Source: Tribonema minus (lineage: Eukaryota > Sar > Xanthophyceae > Tribonematales > Tribonemataceae). Taken from it: 64,000 nucleotides of DNA. Every line of letters starts with the position of its first letter. Within the stretch, counting starts at the first letter, position 1. The notes under the pieces were generated by a model. That model searched no databases. It saw only the letters and a program-made list of their open reading frames with translations, and was not told the origin of the DNA. Positions 12,601 to 19,529 of this stretch are shown piece after piece. The position numbers and the translations under genes are program-made. The stretch covers positions 62,001 through 126,000 of the forward strand of contig JAFCMP010000135.1 of the NCBI GenBank assembly GCA_017506865.1, given 5' to 3'.

Positions 12601-15600
12601 TCAGAGACATCCTTGAAGTATGTGGGGGATGAACCAGAGCGGCCGCCCGGTGTCGATCGAGTCCACCTTGGTGAGCATCTTGATCTCCGCCGCAATGTCC
12701 CCTGCGCATGGTACAACGGCAGGGCGTCAGTGACGCGTGGCAGCACAGGAACCCATGAATACCTTCTTGAATCATGATGGGAACTCATGGATATCCTCTT
12801 CAATTTACACAGTTGCATTTAAGCAGTTCTCTGTCAATTTCATCATTACACTGTGGGAAATGAGCCAGCGCAACCGCCCAGCGTCCATACAGTCCACCGT
12901 GGTCAGCATGTTGAAGCCCACCTTGGCCATGTTGATATCCGCTGCAATATCCGCTGTGCGGCGCGAGAGTGGCGGCGGCAAGCTCGCGTCGCCGTGCTTG
13001 CCAACTCTGTCCACAGGGCAGACGCACACCTGTCTGGCTCCGAAACACACTTCACCTTCAAGTGCAAACCACGATGGGCCAGCGCAAAACTGCATGGCAC
13101 TGAGTCATCGAATTGAGTCGTCGAGTCCGCCTCAGCGAGCAAGGGCGTCTATACGCCATGTCACAGCTCCCCCTCCCAGCCGCCGGTCGCTGAACCAGAC
13201 ACAGCGCGTGCCAGCGTCAACTGCTGTGCAGCGCTCGACCTCACTTCCCATCGCCGCTCGTCCCTCAGCAGCTTGTCTTGCTGCGTCACACACACCTGCG
13301 GCCCGAGGGTTGGGGTTAGGTTAGCCTGAGTGCCTCGCCTACCTACCGCAACTGCCGCCGCCGCCGCCCGCGCGCGCACAACGCACCTGCCAGCGTCGCC
13401 GCGGAGCCCTGCTGCGACAACGCGCCGCCCGGCGACGACAGCGTGCGCACGACGCTCGAGACGACCTTCATCTGGCGCGTCGTCGCGACCGCGCGCATGC
13501 CCTCGCTCTGCAGGCGCCGGTTGAACTCGAGGACCTCCGCGTCCGCCGCCTCCTCCGCCTCGGCGCGCTCGCCCGCGACGGCCTTGCTCGCAGCGGACTG
13601 CATGCGCCGCCGCTGGCTCGCGCGCCGCAGGCTCGCGGCGTCGCCGCCGCCGCCGCTGCCGCTGCCGCCGCTGCCGCGCTTGCGGAAGCTGTCCTCGCGC
13701 GCCACCTGGATTGTGTAGGGTTAGGGTTAGGATCAGAGTTAGAGTTGAGGTTAGGATTAGGGTTACAATCACAATTAAGGTTAGGGTTAGAATAAGCGGT
13801 TAGGCTTAGGTCAGATTGTGGCGGCAGCGTGCGCGGCGTCTTGGTGTGGTGAGGTGGAGCACTGGGGCCTGGAAGGGGGGGGCTTGCCGCGAAGCGGTGT
13901 GCGATGGCAGGCCTGACCGCTACTTAGGCTACCTCTATTCCTAAACTCCTATCTCCAAACCTTTCAAGTCGAGACCTAGCCTCAGGCATGTTGATGTGGT
14001 CAGGCGGAGCAGCAGGGAATGAAGAGGGGTGATTCGCAGCGAAGCTGAGAGTCAGGGTTGAACTCAGGGTTGGGGATAGAGTTAGGCGCCGACTGGCAGC
14101 CGTCCTCGCGCGTGACTCGGTGGACGACGCTGTGCGTCCATCAGCAACACCCATGCACTGGGGTCTTCTGGCCTAACCCTAACCCTAAGCAACTAGGGCT
14201 ACTGCGGCGCTGCACACAGCCTTCTCGCTCACAGCGCTCAGCGCGGGCCGCCGCTGGAGCGTCACCTGCGTCACATTCATGTTGTCGGAATTCGCCGCGC
14301 ACGTGTCAACTCGGGCGGCGGCGCTGACACACAGGCTAGGCTGCCTTCCATCATGCTCAAACGCCGTGCACGTCAGTGATTGATTCGCGTCGCGCTGCAA
14401 CGTCATGGCAGTGCTCTGTGTGGATGAGGGCAGTGTCCTTCTCTGTACTCTGCCTAACCCTAACCCTAGCCCTAACCTAATCCTAACCCTAACCTTAACA
14501 CTCTGCAGTGTACGCCTTCGAAGTTGAACAGCTCACAAGTGCAAGTAGTACGGCTGTATGTGGCGCATTGTAGCAACAAAGGCAGGAGCGTCACCTGCTG
14601 GTGGCAATGACTGTGGAGCACTCGGAGCACCACACGACACCTGCAGTACCTGGGGCCGTGTACTATGTACTGTACTTACGACCACTGGGACCATAGACTT
14701 GTGATTATAGGTTGTTAGAGGCCGCAAGGGGGGCCAGGTGTTTCTCAGGTTGCAATCCCAGCCTGGATTCCCAGGCAGTGGCCCAGCCTGCACTGCGGTA
14801 TACGAGCTTGCACACAGGCGCGCTGCAACACAGCCCACCATTGTACATCGCCTCGCGAAGCATTAGGCTCACAACTAGGGTTGGACCGGACGCGAGGGCT
14901 ACGGTCGCCGTGCCTTGACGTGCAGGTCCGCCTTACTAAGCACAAGGCTCACAACTAGGGTTAGACCGGACACGAGGGCTACCGTCGGCATACCTTGACG
15001 TGCAGGCTGTCCGCCATCTGGCTGTCGCGCTCCGCAGAGCTCCCCTCCTCAACGCTCAGCTCCCCCGCCCCCCCCTCCCCCCCCTCCTGCAGCGTCGCGC
15101 GCCGCCGCCGCCGGTGCGACGCCCTCTCCGTCCCCTCCGCCCCCCCCCCAGAGCGCCGTCGCCGCCGCCGCCGCTGCAATCGAGAGAGCCCCGCGATGCG
15201 CCAAAGTCGAGGCGTTCGCGCGTGGGCCGCCGCGTCCCAACTGCGCGCGCTGCAGTGGCAACCGCGGCTTCGACGGGCAGGTTGAGCTCTGCCACGGCCG
15301 CCGCCACCACGAGGTGCACCTGCGTCGGACGCACGCGCGGCGCAGCGGCAGGGCGGTTTTGCGTGGATGTTGGAGGGCGTTTGCGGACACACGCGTCGCA
15401 GCGGTGTGGTATTGAAAGGTGTTTGCGGTGAGTGCTGCTGGTCGGGGGTGGTTGAAGATGGGCGCGGCGGCGCCTGCGACGGCTTGGTCCGCTACAGGGG
15501 CGCACCAGCGGTGTGTGAACAGGAGTGGTGTGGTAGTGCACCCATGCTGAGCGCTGCCTGCTGAGGTGCATGCTTTCTCAGGGACGCGCGGATTGAGCGC

Positions 15601-16094
15601 TGCTGCTGCGGCTGCTGCTGCCGCTGCTGCTGACGCTGCTGCCGCCGCAGACCGGTCCTTGACGTGCTACCTCATCGCATCCTTATGTCCATCACAGGAG
15701 CAGGCGCCACTCGGCGCCCGGTGCGGCGGCTACAGGCGCCCCAACGCGGCAATTGCACGTGGCACGACAGCAGTACAGTTGAAGTACAAAGTTGAAGTAC
15801 ACAGCCAAAACCGCACCTGGGAGTCTGCGGCCGTCACGCCGGCCGCCGCCTGCGCCAGCGCCGCCACCGCCCTGTCGGAGCGCCGCCGCCGCTGCTGCGC
15901 CTGCTGCTGCTGCTGCTGCGGCGGCTGCCGCGACGCGTGCGCCCCCCCCTCCTCGTCCCCCCCCGAGTACCCTGCTTCGCGCTCCTCAGGCGGCGTCGAC
16001 GCGGGCGTGCGCACCGTCTCAAAGTCCCGCAGCAGCGCCGCCACAGCGTCCTCCAAGCGCGGCGATGCGGCGCCGCTGCGCGGCGAAGCCAGCT

Positions 16095-16140
<46 letters not shown>

Positions 16141-16247
16141 CATGCTGGCGGGCAGCGTCGCCGCGCGCTGGTCGCGGTGCTCGTTTCTGCTGCCGCCGCC
16201 ATCGCCGCCGTCGACGGGGCACGAGCGCACGCGCGCGTCGCGATGGC

Positions 16248-16309
<62 letters not shown>

Positions 16310-17426
16310 GCGAGCTGCAGCTGGCGCTGCTGCTGCAGCGCGAGCTGCACGCGCGCGGACGCCGCAGCGGGACCGACGGTCGTCACGTGCAGGTGGTCCG
16401 CGGCGGCGAGCGCGCCGCCGCCGCCGCCCGGCGTGTCGAAGTGCGTGAGCGACTCTATTGCGTCGCCGTAGCCGGGGCACAGCGCGTCGGCGCCCCAGAG
16501 GCGCTCGAGCTCGTCGCCCGCAAGCACGAGGCGGTCTGCGGGCACGCGCGCGGCAGGGTTGAAGTTGAAGTTTGAGAATATAGAGTTCAACAGGGTGACG
16601 CTCCGCATGCGCCCGCCAGCACGAGGCGGTCTGCGGGCGCGCGCACGGCGGGGTTCGAGTTTGAGAATGTCCAAGTTTAACAGAGAGACGGTCCGCATGC
16701 GCCGCGGCGGCGCTCGGGTTCGTTGCTGGCCAGCGTGAGGCGGTCACCGGGCGCGCGCGCGGGCGGGGTTGGAGTTTGAGAGCCTGAAGTTCAACAGAGA
16801 GATGCTGCGCATGTGCCCCAGAGGCACGCAAGCTCGTCTCCCGCCAGATGGAGGCAGCCTGCGCCGAAGGCGCTCGTCCATACCACTGACCACAGACATG
16901 CAGGCTACTGATGGTCGCGCCAGCTCTGGGATCAACTGCTGCAGGCAGAAAGCACATTTCCCCCTCTTCACCCCTACCCTTGACGAACCCTTCTTCCATT
17001 GCAGCCCTCATGCAAGCCCTTACCAGTGCTGCCCACCCTGCCCCTACCCTCATTCCACTGCAGCCCCCAGTCCCATCCCCTTACCTGTACTGCTGACGCG
17101 TTTGAGCAGGTTGCTGATCTTGATCGCGTTCACTGCCGCCGCAAACTTCTTTCTCCGCGGCGGCTTGCCCACCCCCCTGCCGCCCCCCCACCCCCCCCCC
17201 TCCCCTCCTCCCCTCCCCCTGCCCCCTTGCCCCCCGCAACGCTCCGCGGCGACGCCATCCCCCTGTCTCTGGTAATCGGCGGCAGCTCTATGCCTGTGCG
17301 CGCCGCTGCGGCTGCTGCGCACGCCGCCGCTGCCGCCGCAGCCGGTTCCGGCGGCGCCGCCGCCACGAGCGGCCGCCGCACGTCGGCTTCGCTGCCGGGA
17401 ACGGGGCTGGCGGGGGGCGTGTGCAC
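479..17426 (-). CDS. Voltage- and cyclic-nucleotide-gated cation channel (CNG/HCN/EAG superfamily), 15 exons
   Basis: Plasma-membrane (or organelle-membrane) six-helix cation channel opened by voltage and cyclic nucleotides. Exons 5' to 3' on the minus strand: 17426-17085, 16535-15817, 15319-14994, 13705-13387, 12494-12333, 11729-11543, 9649-9506, 9075-8907, 7778-7591, 7152-6864, 5813-5637, 4609-4502, 3656-3402, 1949-1820, 606-479. All join in phase if exons 1 and 3 each regain one base, giving about 1,214 aa. Domain order is a low-complexity N-terminus, S1, S2-S3, S4, S5, pore-S6, C-linker, CNBD and a Ser/His/Gly-rich tail. Cyclic-nucleotide binding looks intact (FGEIAL, and the phosphate-binding Arg in RTANVRS). 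The K+ channel TxGYG filter is absent. I see the order and motifs; the ion selectivity is unknown. Confidence 0.88.
1436..2490 (-). repeat. Junction echoes of channel exon 14
   Basis: Copies of the exon 14 acceptor side (GGCGCGGACGGCGCGCGCAG and ACTCCGACGAGGCGGAC) recur at about 2050-2115, 2270-2310 and 2445-2490, upstream in transcript order. A copy of its 3' half (VLQSEGGRSHASAS) lies downstream at about 1445-1500. The copies are truncated and drifted. Confidence 0.75.
1820..1949 (-). CDS. Channel exon 14: acidic tail segment with GC donor
   Basis: GADGARSMRAHSDEADPQSD then DLYQRVLQSEGGLSHASASH. It ends LAE at CAGAAG|GCAAGT, a second GC-AG donor. It leaves one base (G) that completes the first codon of exon 15 exactly, which supports the GC site. 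Partial copies lie on both sides (1436-2490). Confidence 0.75.
3402..3656 (-). CDS. Channel exon 13: Ser/His/Gly-rich cytosolic tail
   Basis: AANKASSKFGLSQTHSQHMT, a Gly run, then SRAVSAIGGWRNSARRLSTN and ATAGGGWPSQ before donor CGCAG|GTAAGG. 85 aa, phase 0 both ends. A truncated copy of the first 9 codons with its own acceptor is at about 3745-3795. Degenerate telomeric repeat follows the donor (3345-3380). Confidence 0.8.
3737..3800 (-). repeat. Junction echo of channel exon 13 acceptor
   Basis: CTTGCCAATGCAG followed by AANKASSKF, the same acceptor and first nine codons as exon 13, lies about 130 bp upstream in transcript order and then diverges. Confidence 0.8.
4502..4609 (-). CDS. Channel exon 12: CNBD C-helix
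   Basis: 36 aa, VLSRDNFQAVLDMFPSFKLA then VEMLAKSR: the usual C-terminal helix of a CNBD (L....F..ll..fP.f...l...a..R), which closes over the bound nucleotide. Phase 0 at both ends. Confidence 0.9.
5637..5813 (-). CDS. Channel exon 11: core of CNBD with GC donor
   Basis: AECMFFIAHGTVRVYVIHEQ continues the beta-roll. HEGSFFGEIALTHYRTVRTA contains the phosphate-binding cassette (FGE.AL...R.A). The exon ends CELQ at the donor CTGCAG|GCGAGT, a GC-AG intron. Joining directly to exon 12 keeps phase 0. Confidence 0.92.
5850..5935 (-). repeat. Junction echo of channel exon 11 acceptor
   Basis: Encodes a drifted copy (TVFNAHGTVRVY against MFFIAHGTVRVY in exon 11) just upstream of the real exon start, with TCACTCACTT-type intron sequence shared too. 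Confidence 0.75.
6335..6790 (-). repeat. Junction echoes of channel exon 10 donor (3 copies)
   Basis: The plus-strand segment CCTTCTCGCCC...ATGATGAGATCG...GGGCAGGATGATGTGCG, the end of exon 10 plus donor, recurs at about 6345-6405, 6475-6575 and 6715-6785 before the real one at 6858. The middle copy runs furthest into the exon (through GACGCCCGTCGGCAAGCACG). Confidence 0.85.
6864..7152 (-). CDS. Channel exon 10: C-linker and start of CNBD
   Basis: INEYMRFRKVPVGLQKTIRS then YYEYLW is the C-linker A/B helices. LNVALKKSLIEKVPLFKACS and PHIILPNDLIIRQGEK are the first strands of the cyclic-nucleotide-binding fold. 289 nt. A copy of its 5' end lies at 7246-7335 and copies of its 3' end at about 6335-6790. 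Confidence 0.92.
7246..7335 (-). repeat. Junction echo of channel exon 10 acceptor
   Basis: Encodes INEYMRIRKVPVGLQKTIRS YYEYL, differing from exon 10 by one residue (F to I), then turns into intron. It lies directly upstream of the real exon with a poly-C tract and degenerate telomeric repeat between them. Confidence 0.9.
7591..7778 (-). CDS. Channel exon 9: pore loop and S6
   Basis: ALTFVLAVNFGNAMGQTTLI is the pore helix and filter region, and ENVYMSLGYLVALVVNAVII then GSAATLLSNMDT is S6. The E-to-G spacing of 20 residues in S6 equals that of EAG/HERG channels, so the placement is firm. The filter itself lacks TxGYG or GFGN; the nearest strings are NFGN or NAMG. Confidence 0.88.
8235..8890 (-). 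repeat. Junction echoes of channel exon 8 donor (4-5 copies)
   Basis: The plus-strand string CTCACGTGTATGTACTGGTC with following GCCCAATCTGCTGTGCCTGT recurs at about 8387-8445, 8548-8608, 8698-8760 and in part at 8848-8880, besides the real donor at 8901. A weaker copy is at about 8235-8300. Each copy keeps the CAC|GTGAG donor. The spacing is about 150 bp. Confidence 0.88.
8907..9075 (-). CDS. Channel exon 8: S5 and turret to pore
   Basis: SFNPAVYRMMKFFVIFALIV then HVMACVYWYIAIKED is S5, including the conserved NP.l.R and H..AC.W pattern. The turret DWTPSPENRHSRLGDQYIH ends at donor ATACAC|GTGAGC. A 25-base G-run (9082-9106, poly-C in sense) stands directly in front of the acceptor. Confidence 0.9.
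9506..9649 (-). CDS. Channel exon 7: S4 voltage sensor
   Basis: AIPMTIIGAVTHVDGRIALI followed by FKSFRTLKLFTMGREAAKIM. Basic residues recur at about every third position (R-K-R-K-R), as expected of an S4 voltage sensor. It joins the exon 6 end (ADVL|S) and the exon 8 start (II|SFNPA) in phase; length 144 nt. A diverged copy of the exon start lies at about 9715-9815. Confidence 0.9.
9715..9830 (-). repeat. Junction echo of channel exon 7 acceptor
   Basis: Second copy of the string encoding LRACILDSAIPMTI and the flanking plus-strand CGCCCATCGACGTGCGTAAC, about 125 bp upstream of the real exon 7 start in transcript order. Confidence 0.85.
10120..10990. repeat. GTACGCGTACGAGT repeat cluster inside channel intron
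   Basis: Direct and inverted copies of strings like GTACGCGTACGAGT and GGGTACGAGTT occur at both ends (about 10175-10260 and 10880-10975) of an 850-bp stretch that otherwise has no echo of a channel exon. It could be a small non-autonomous element. I could not define clean terminal repeats or a target-site duplication. Confidence 0.35.
10992..11039. repeat. AT-only palindromic tract
   Basis: TATATATGCATATATAT-type alternating AT with two ATATGCATAT palindromes, an isolated AT island in GC-rich surroundings. Likely cruciform-prone microsatellite. Confidence 0.8.
11543..11729 (-). CDS. Channel exon 6: S2 and start of S3
   Basis: FQHEPTVLSKVLDSLVELSF then MADVAVNFFSTYVDPHTKEE, the S2 signature of the superfamily (D..F..D...NF.T.Y/F). 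It continues RLRYLRTWFFADVLS into S3. The acceptor CCCAG|GTTTTCAG is preferred over the later TTTTCAG because only it keeps phase with exon 5. An echo of this exon start sits at about 11870-11985 and carries an in-frame stop. Confidence 0.9.
11745..11815 (-). repeat. Interstitial telomeric-type repeat before exon 6 acceptor
   Basis: Plus-strand GGGTTAGG/GATTAGAGTTAGGG units, so C-rich CCCTAACC in the channel transcript, ending just before the exon 6 acceptor at 11730. A second block at 11985-12030 precedes the echo copy. Confidence 0.85.
11870..11985 (-). repeat. Junction echo of channel exon 6 acceptor
   Basis: Copy of the exon 6 start (HEPTVLSKVLDSLVELSLMADVVVNF), preceded by the same AGGTTTCTAGCACGAG-like acceptor with a TAG where exon 6 has CAG. 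It is a decayed duplicate; the telomeric-type repeat next to it was copied too. Confidence 0.9.
12333..12494 (-). CDS. Channel exon 5: S1 transmembrane helix
   Basis: Encodes DIAAEINMLTKVDSIDAGRP, then WLIPHNSHNKLYWDMYITVL and the hydrophobic S1 up to VVPLQIG. The segment WxIxPxS just before S1 and the terminal PxxIGF (completed by exon 6) match the CNG/EAG superfamily pattern around S1. Two degenerate copies of the exon start lie upstream at about 12605-12710 and 12850-12965. Confidence 0.88.
12605..12970 (-). repeat. Junction echoes of channel exon 5 acceptor (2 copies)
   Basis: The near copy (about 12615-12705) encodes DIAAEIKMLTKVDSIDTGRP LWFIPH; the far copy (about 12855-12960) is more diverged (DINMAK...NMLTTVDCMDAGR). 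Identity decreases with distance from the real exon. Confidence 0.85.
13387..13705 (-). CDS. Channel exon 4: cytosolic linker before S1
   Basis: VAREDSFRKRGSGG followed by Gly/Ser, then Arg-rich helix and SVVRTLSSPGG, ending SAATLAG. 319 nt, phase 0 to phase 1. The acceptor is preceded in the sense strand by CCCTAACC-type repeats (13712-13800 on the plus strand as TTAGGG). Confidence 0.8.
13712..13800 (-). repeat. Interstitial telomeric-type repeat before exon 4 acceptor
   Basis: Degenerate TTAGGG units on the plus strand (CCCTAA in the transcript) begin six bases from the exon 4 acceptor. Further plus-strand CCCTAA blocks at 14172-14190 and 14453-14495 in the same intron are in the opposite orientation. 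Confidence 0.85.
14994..15319 (-). CDS. Channel exon 3: Gly/Arg-rich linker (one-base gap suspected)
   Basis: Opens VHLVVAAAVAELNLPVEAAV in the frame set by exon 2 and closes SSAERDSQMADSLHVK in the frame required by exon 4. The exon is 326 nt, one short of a multiple of three. The switch falls among C-runs near 15060-15150. Splice sites are GACGCAG|GTGCAC and GTCAAG|GTATGC. Confidence 0.6.
15817..16535 (-). CDS. Channel exon 2: poly-Gln/poly-Gly N-terminal region
   Basis: Begins DRLVLAGDELERLWGADAL. It contains a run of about 20 Gln encoded by CAG repeats (CTG on the plus strand, 16249-16309) and about 15 Gly (16097-16140), then an acidic/amphipathic stretch with SPRLEDAVAALLRDFETV. It ends ADSQ|GTGCGG. 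The acceptor CCCGCAG|AC fits the phase-1 end of exon 1 and the length is 2+717 nt. The repeats are probably length-polymorphic. Confidence 0.75.
16560..16870 (-). repeat. Junction echoes of channel exon 2 acceptor (3-4 copies)
   Basis: The string GCGGTCTGCGGGC (acceptor plus first codons of exon 2) and the adjoining intron motif TTTGAGAATNTNNAGTTCAACAG recur at about 16615-16690, 16735-16800 and, weaker, 16830-16860. Repeat length is about 100-120 bp. Confidence 0.8.
17085..17426 (-). CDS. Channel exon 1: N-terminal cytosolic segment (one-base gap suspected)
   Basis: Starts MHTPPASPVPGSEAD and runs through an Ala-rich stretch. It ends with a basic helix NAIKISNLLKRVSS before a clean donor (ACAG|GTAAGG). 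The two halves lie in frames that differ by exactly one missing base, and the shift falls in the C/G-run stretch around 17165-17240. The start codon is the first ATG in the N-terminal frame. No upstream 5'UTR exon is excluded. Confidence 0.55.
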
Positions 17427-19436
17427 CGCATGGTCGCTGCGCGGGGGGGGGGGGGGGGCGCGTGTGCATACGTACGTACCCCGTGAGCATGAGCACCTGC
17501 TGCGCGTGGCTTCTGAGTGTCACTTTTCGGATACATATATGCCTTGGTGGTGCTGATGCTCAAGCTGGCAGCATCTGGAGCGTGGGTCGTAGGTGTCCTT
17601 GTGAGAGGGCTGCAACACGGGCCAGCAGTTTGGTTTCATACCTGGAGGCGCATGCAGGCTGCGCCTCTCGCGATAGCTCGATGCGTGCGCGTTTTCAGCG
17701 GCGCGCGGAAAGCGGCGCGTCCTCTGGCGCGGCGGCGGCGCAGGCTGCGTGCTGCTGTTGCAGCTTTTCTGTTGTGAAAAAAAGTCTTGAAGGAGGTGAT
17801 GTGCCTCTGCTATGATTTCCTCAATATGTGTGTGTATGCGTGTGCACGTGTGTGCATGGCAGTCTGTCAATTTCTGATGCAGTTGTGGACGAGAAGTGAC
17901 TTTGCTCTGACGCAGCCACTGCGCATGGCTGTTGCCATTGCCGGCGGCGCCACTGGGGGAAGGGGGCCGGCTTTGGGGGCATACTCTTTTGCAACAGCTA
18001 TTCAAGAGTCAGTGTGCATCGATTCAGAAGGGGTGATATATGCGAAGCGCACTATGTAGGTCAGTAATGGCTTTGCTGACGGCAGTGCGGTAATGAGCAA
18101 GCAAGCTATTTATTGGTCGACCACTTCCAATTGCTTGTGCGACTCTCCGCGTGTCATGTCTTCAACAAAAAACTAGTCAGTCATTGGGCCCACGAGGCAT
18201 CCTAAGTCTTGTGTTCTTCAAGCCACATGCCTTGCCAACACAAGCGCAACTGGAATTGTTTGCGGCAGCCGACGTTCAGTGCTATATACGCCGCATTCTG
18301 GAAACTCAACTGGTGAACAGGCCGTGTGTGTGATGGTGACAGGTCACATGTGTTCTCCCCATGTACGTGTCTGCAGATCAACTGCTTCAGCAGCAGTAAG
18401 CCTGTAGTCACACTGGCGCCTGTCTGTTGATCACGCCTCACAGGGTCTGCAGTGCTGGTCACGTTTAGTCTGGTTTGAAGTGGTAGCCGATCTGTTGATG
18501 GTCGGCATTGCGTTGAACATTAAAATCTCGCTAAGTAGGGGCGGAAGACAAGCACCCAATCATTGTTGGCGCCGCTTCTTGCCGGCGACAACCGGTAGCT
18601 ATAGCGTGGCGTACTGCAGATTTTGGCGATGCACGATGGGCCCAAACGGTAGCAACAAGGCTTGGCCACACTATCGCTGCCTACCAGGCTTCCACGCGTG
18701 CAGCAATGGCACATCAATATCGCTTACAGCGCGGGGCCTGATCCATTCGTTGCACACTAGTTTGTGAGCACCGCCTCACCTTTCGCCCACCGCCACCTTT
18801 GCTGAGCTCCTCATGGCATCACAGCACCAACGTCAAGACCGCCATCGCCAGCTTCTCCTCCCCCTCCTTCGAACGTGCGGTTGGCGCTCCAGTGAGCGAG
18901 GCACTGCGGTTGGCGACCCCGCTCGGCTGCCTGCAATAAAGTGGGTGGCTCAACTCCACAAAGCAGTTACTCGGACACTTCCATTTCCTCGGCCTTTTTC
19001 GAGGGGCTAAAAAGTTTGTTTTTCTTGATACTTTGTTGAAGGTACACTGTAGGGCAGGGATAATCGTGACAGCAGCTCAGACATGCAGCGAAAGCTTTCG
19101 ACAACTTGCAAACTGATGATGTGCTACACTGCACCATCTTTAAAACCCTCAACAAGACGAAGATTGAGTTGCACACTCGGTCATACCAACACACACCAAC
19201 ACACACACACACACACACACACTCACCGCATGACTGAGCGCGTTACCCCTTGCCCTGGGAGGGCATGATGTGACATGCAATGCAACAGTGCAAGCCTTGA
19301 TCATAGAGCACACAAACTTGTGTCAAAAGACATGGTCCATCATGATGTGTGTGTGTGTACATGTACATTTGAGACTGGTGGTACAGCCCCCCCCCCCCCC
19401 CCCCCCCTTCTGTTTCTACTGCAAAATTGAAGTTTA
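17427..19436. other. Intergenic region between channel and UBL gene
   Basis: No coding region supported. Holds the presumed channel promoter side (right of 17426), an (AC)n microsatellite at 19201-19222, and a 20-plus-base C-run at about 19387-19407. A conventional promoter motif was not recognised. Confidence 0.5.
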
Positions 19437-19529
19437 TTATTCGTCGTCGAGGTCGTCCACATCGCCGCCGAGCGGCGCGCCGCCCTGATCCTGCAGCATG
19501 GAGCGCTGCTGCTCAAGCATCTCCTTGGC
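19437..19529 (-). CDS. UBL gene exon 3: C-terminal coiled segment and acidic tail
   Basis: AKEMLEQQRSMLQDQGGAPL then acidic DVDDLDDE and TAA. Acceptor CTGCTGCAG|GCC. 30 codons plus stop, phase 0. Confidence 0.85.
   Translation of the reverse strand, partial: AKEMLEQQRSMLQDQGGAPLGGDVDDLDDE

Noticed and set aside
15566-16471. Long plus-strand frame rich in Cys, Ala and Ser
   Set aside because: It is the antisense of channel exon 2; the Cys run is the reverse reading of the CAG (Gln) repeat.
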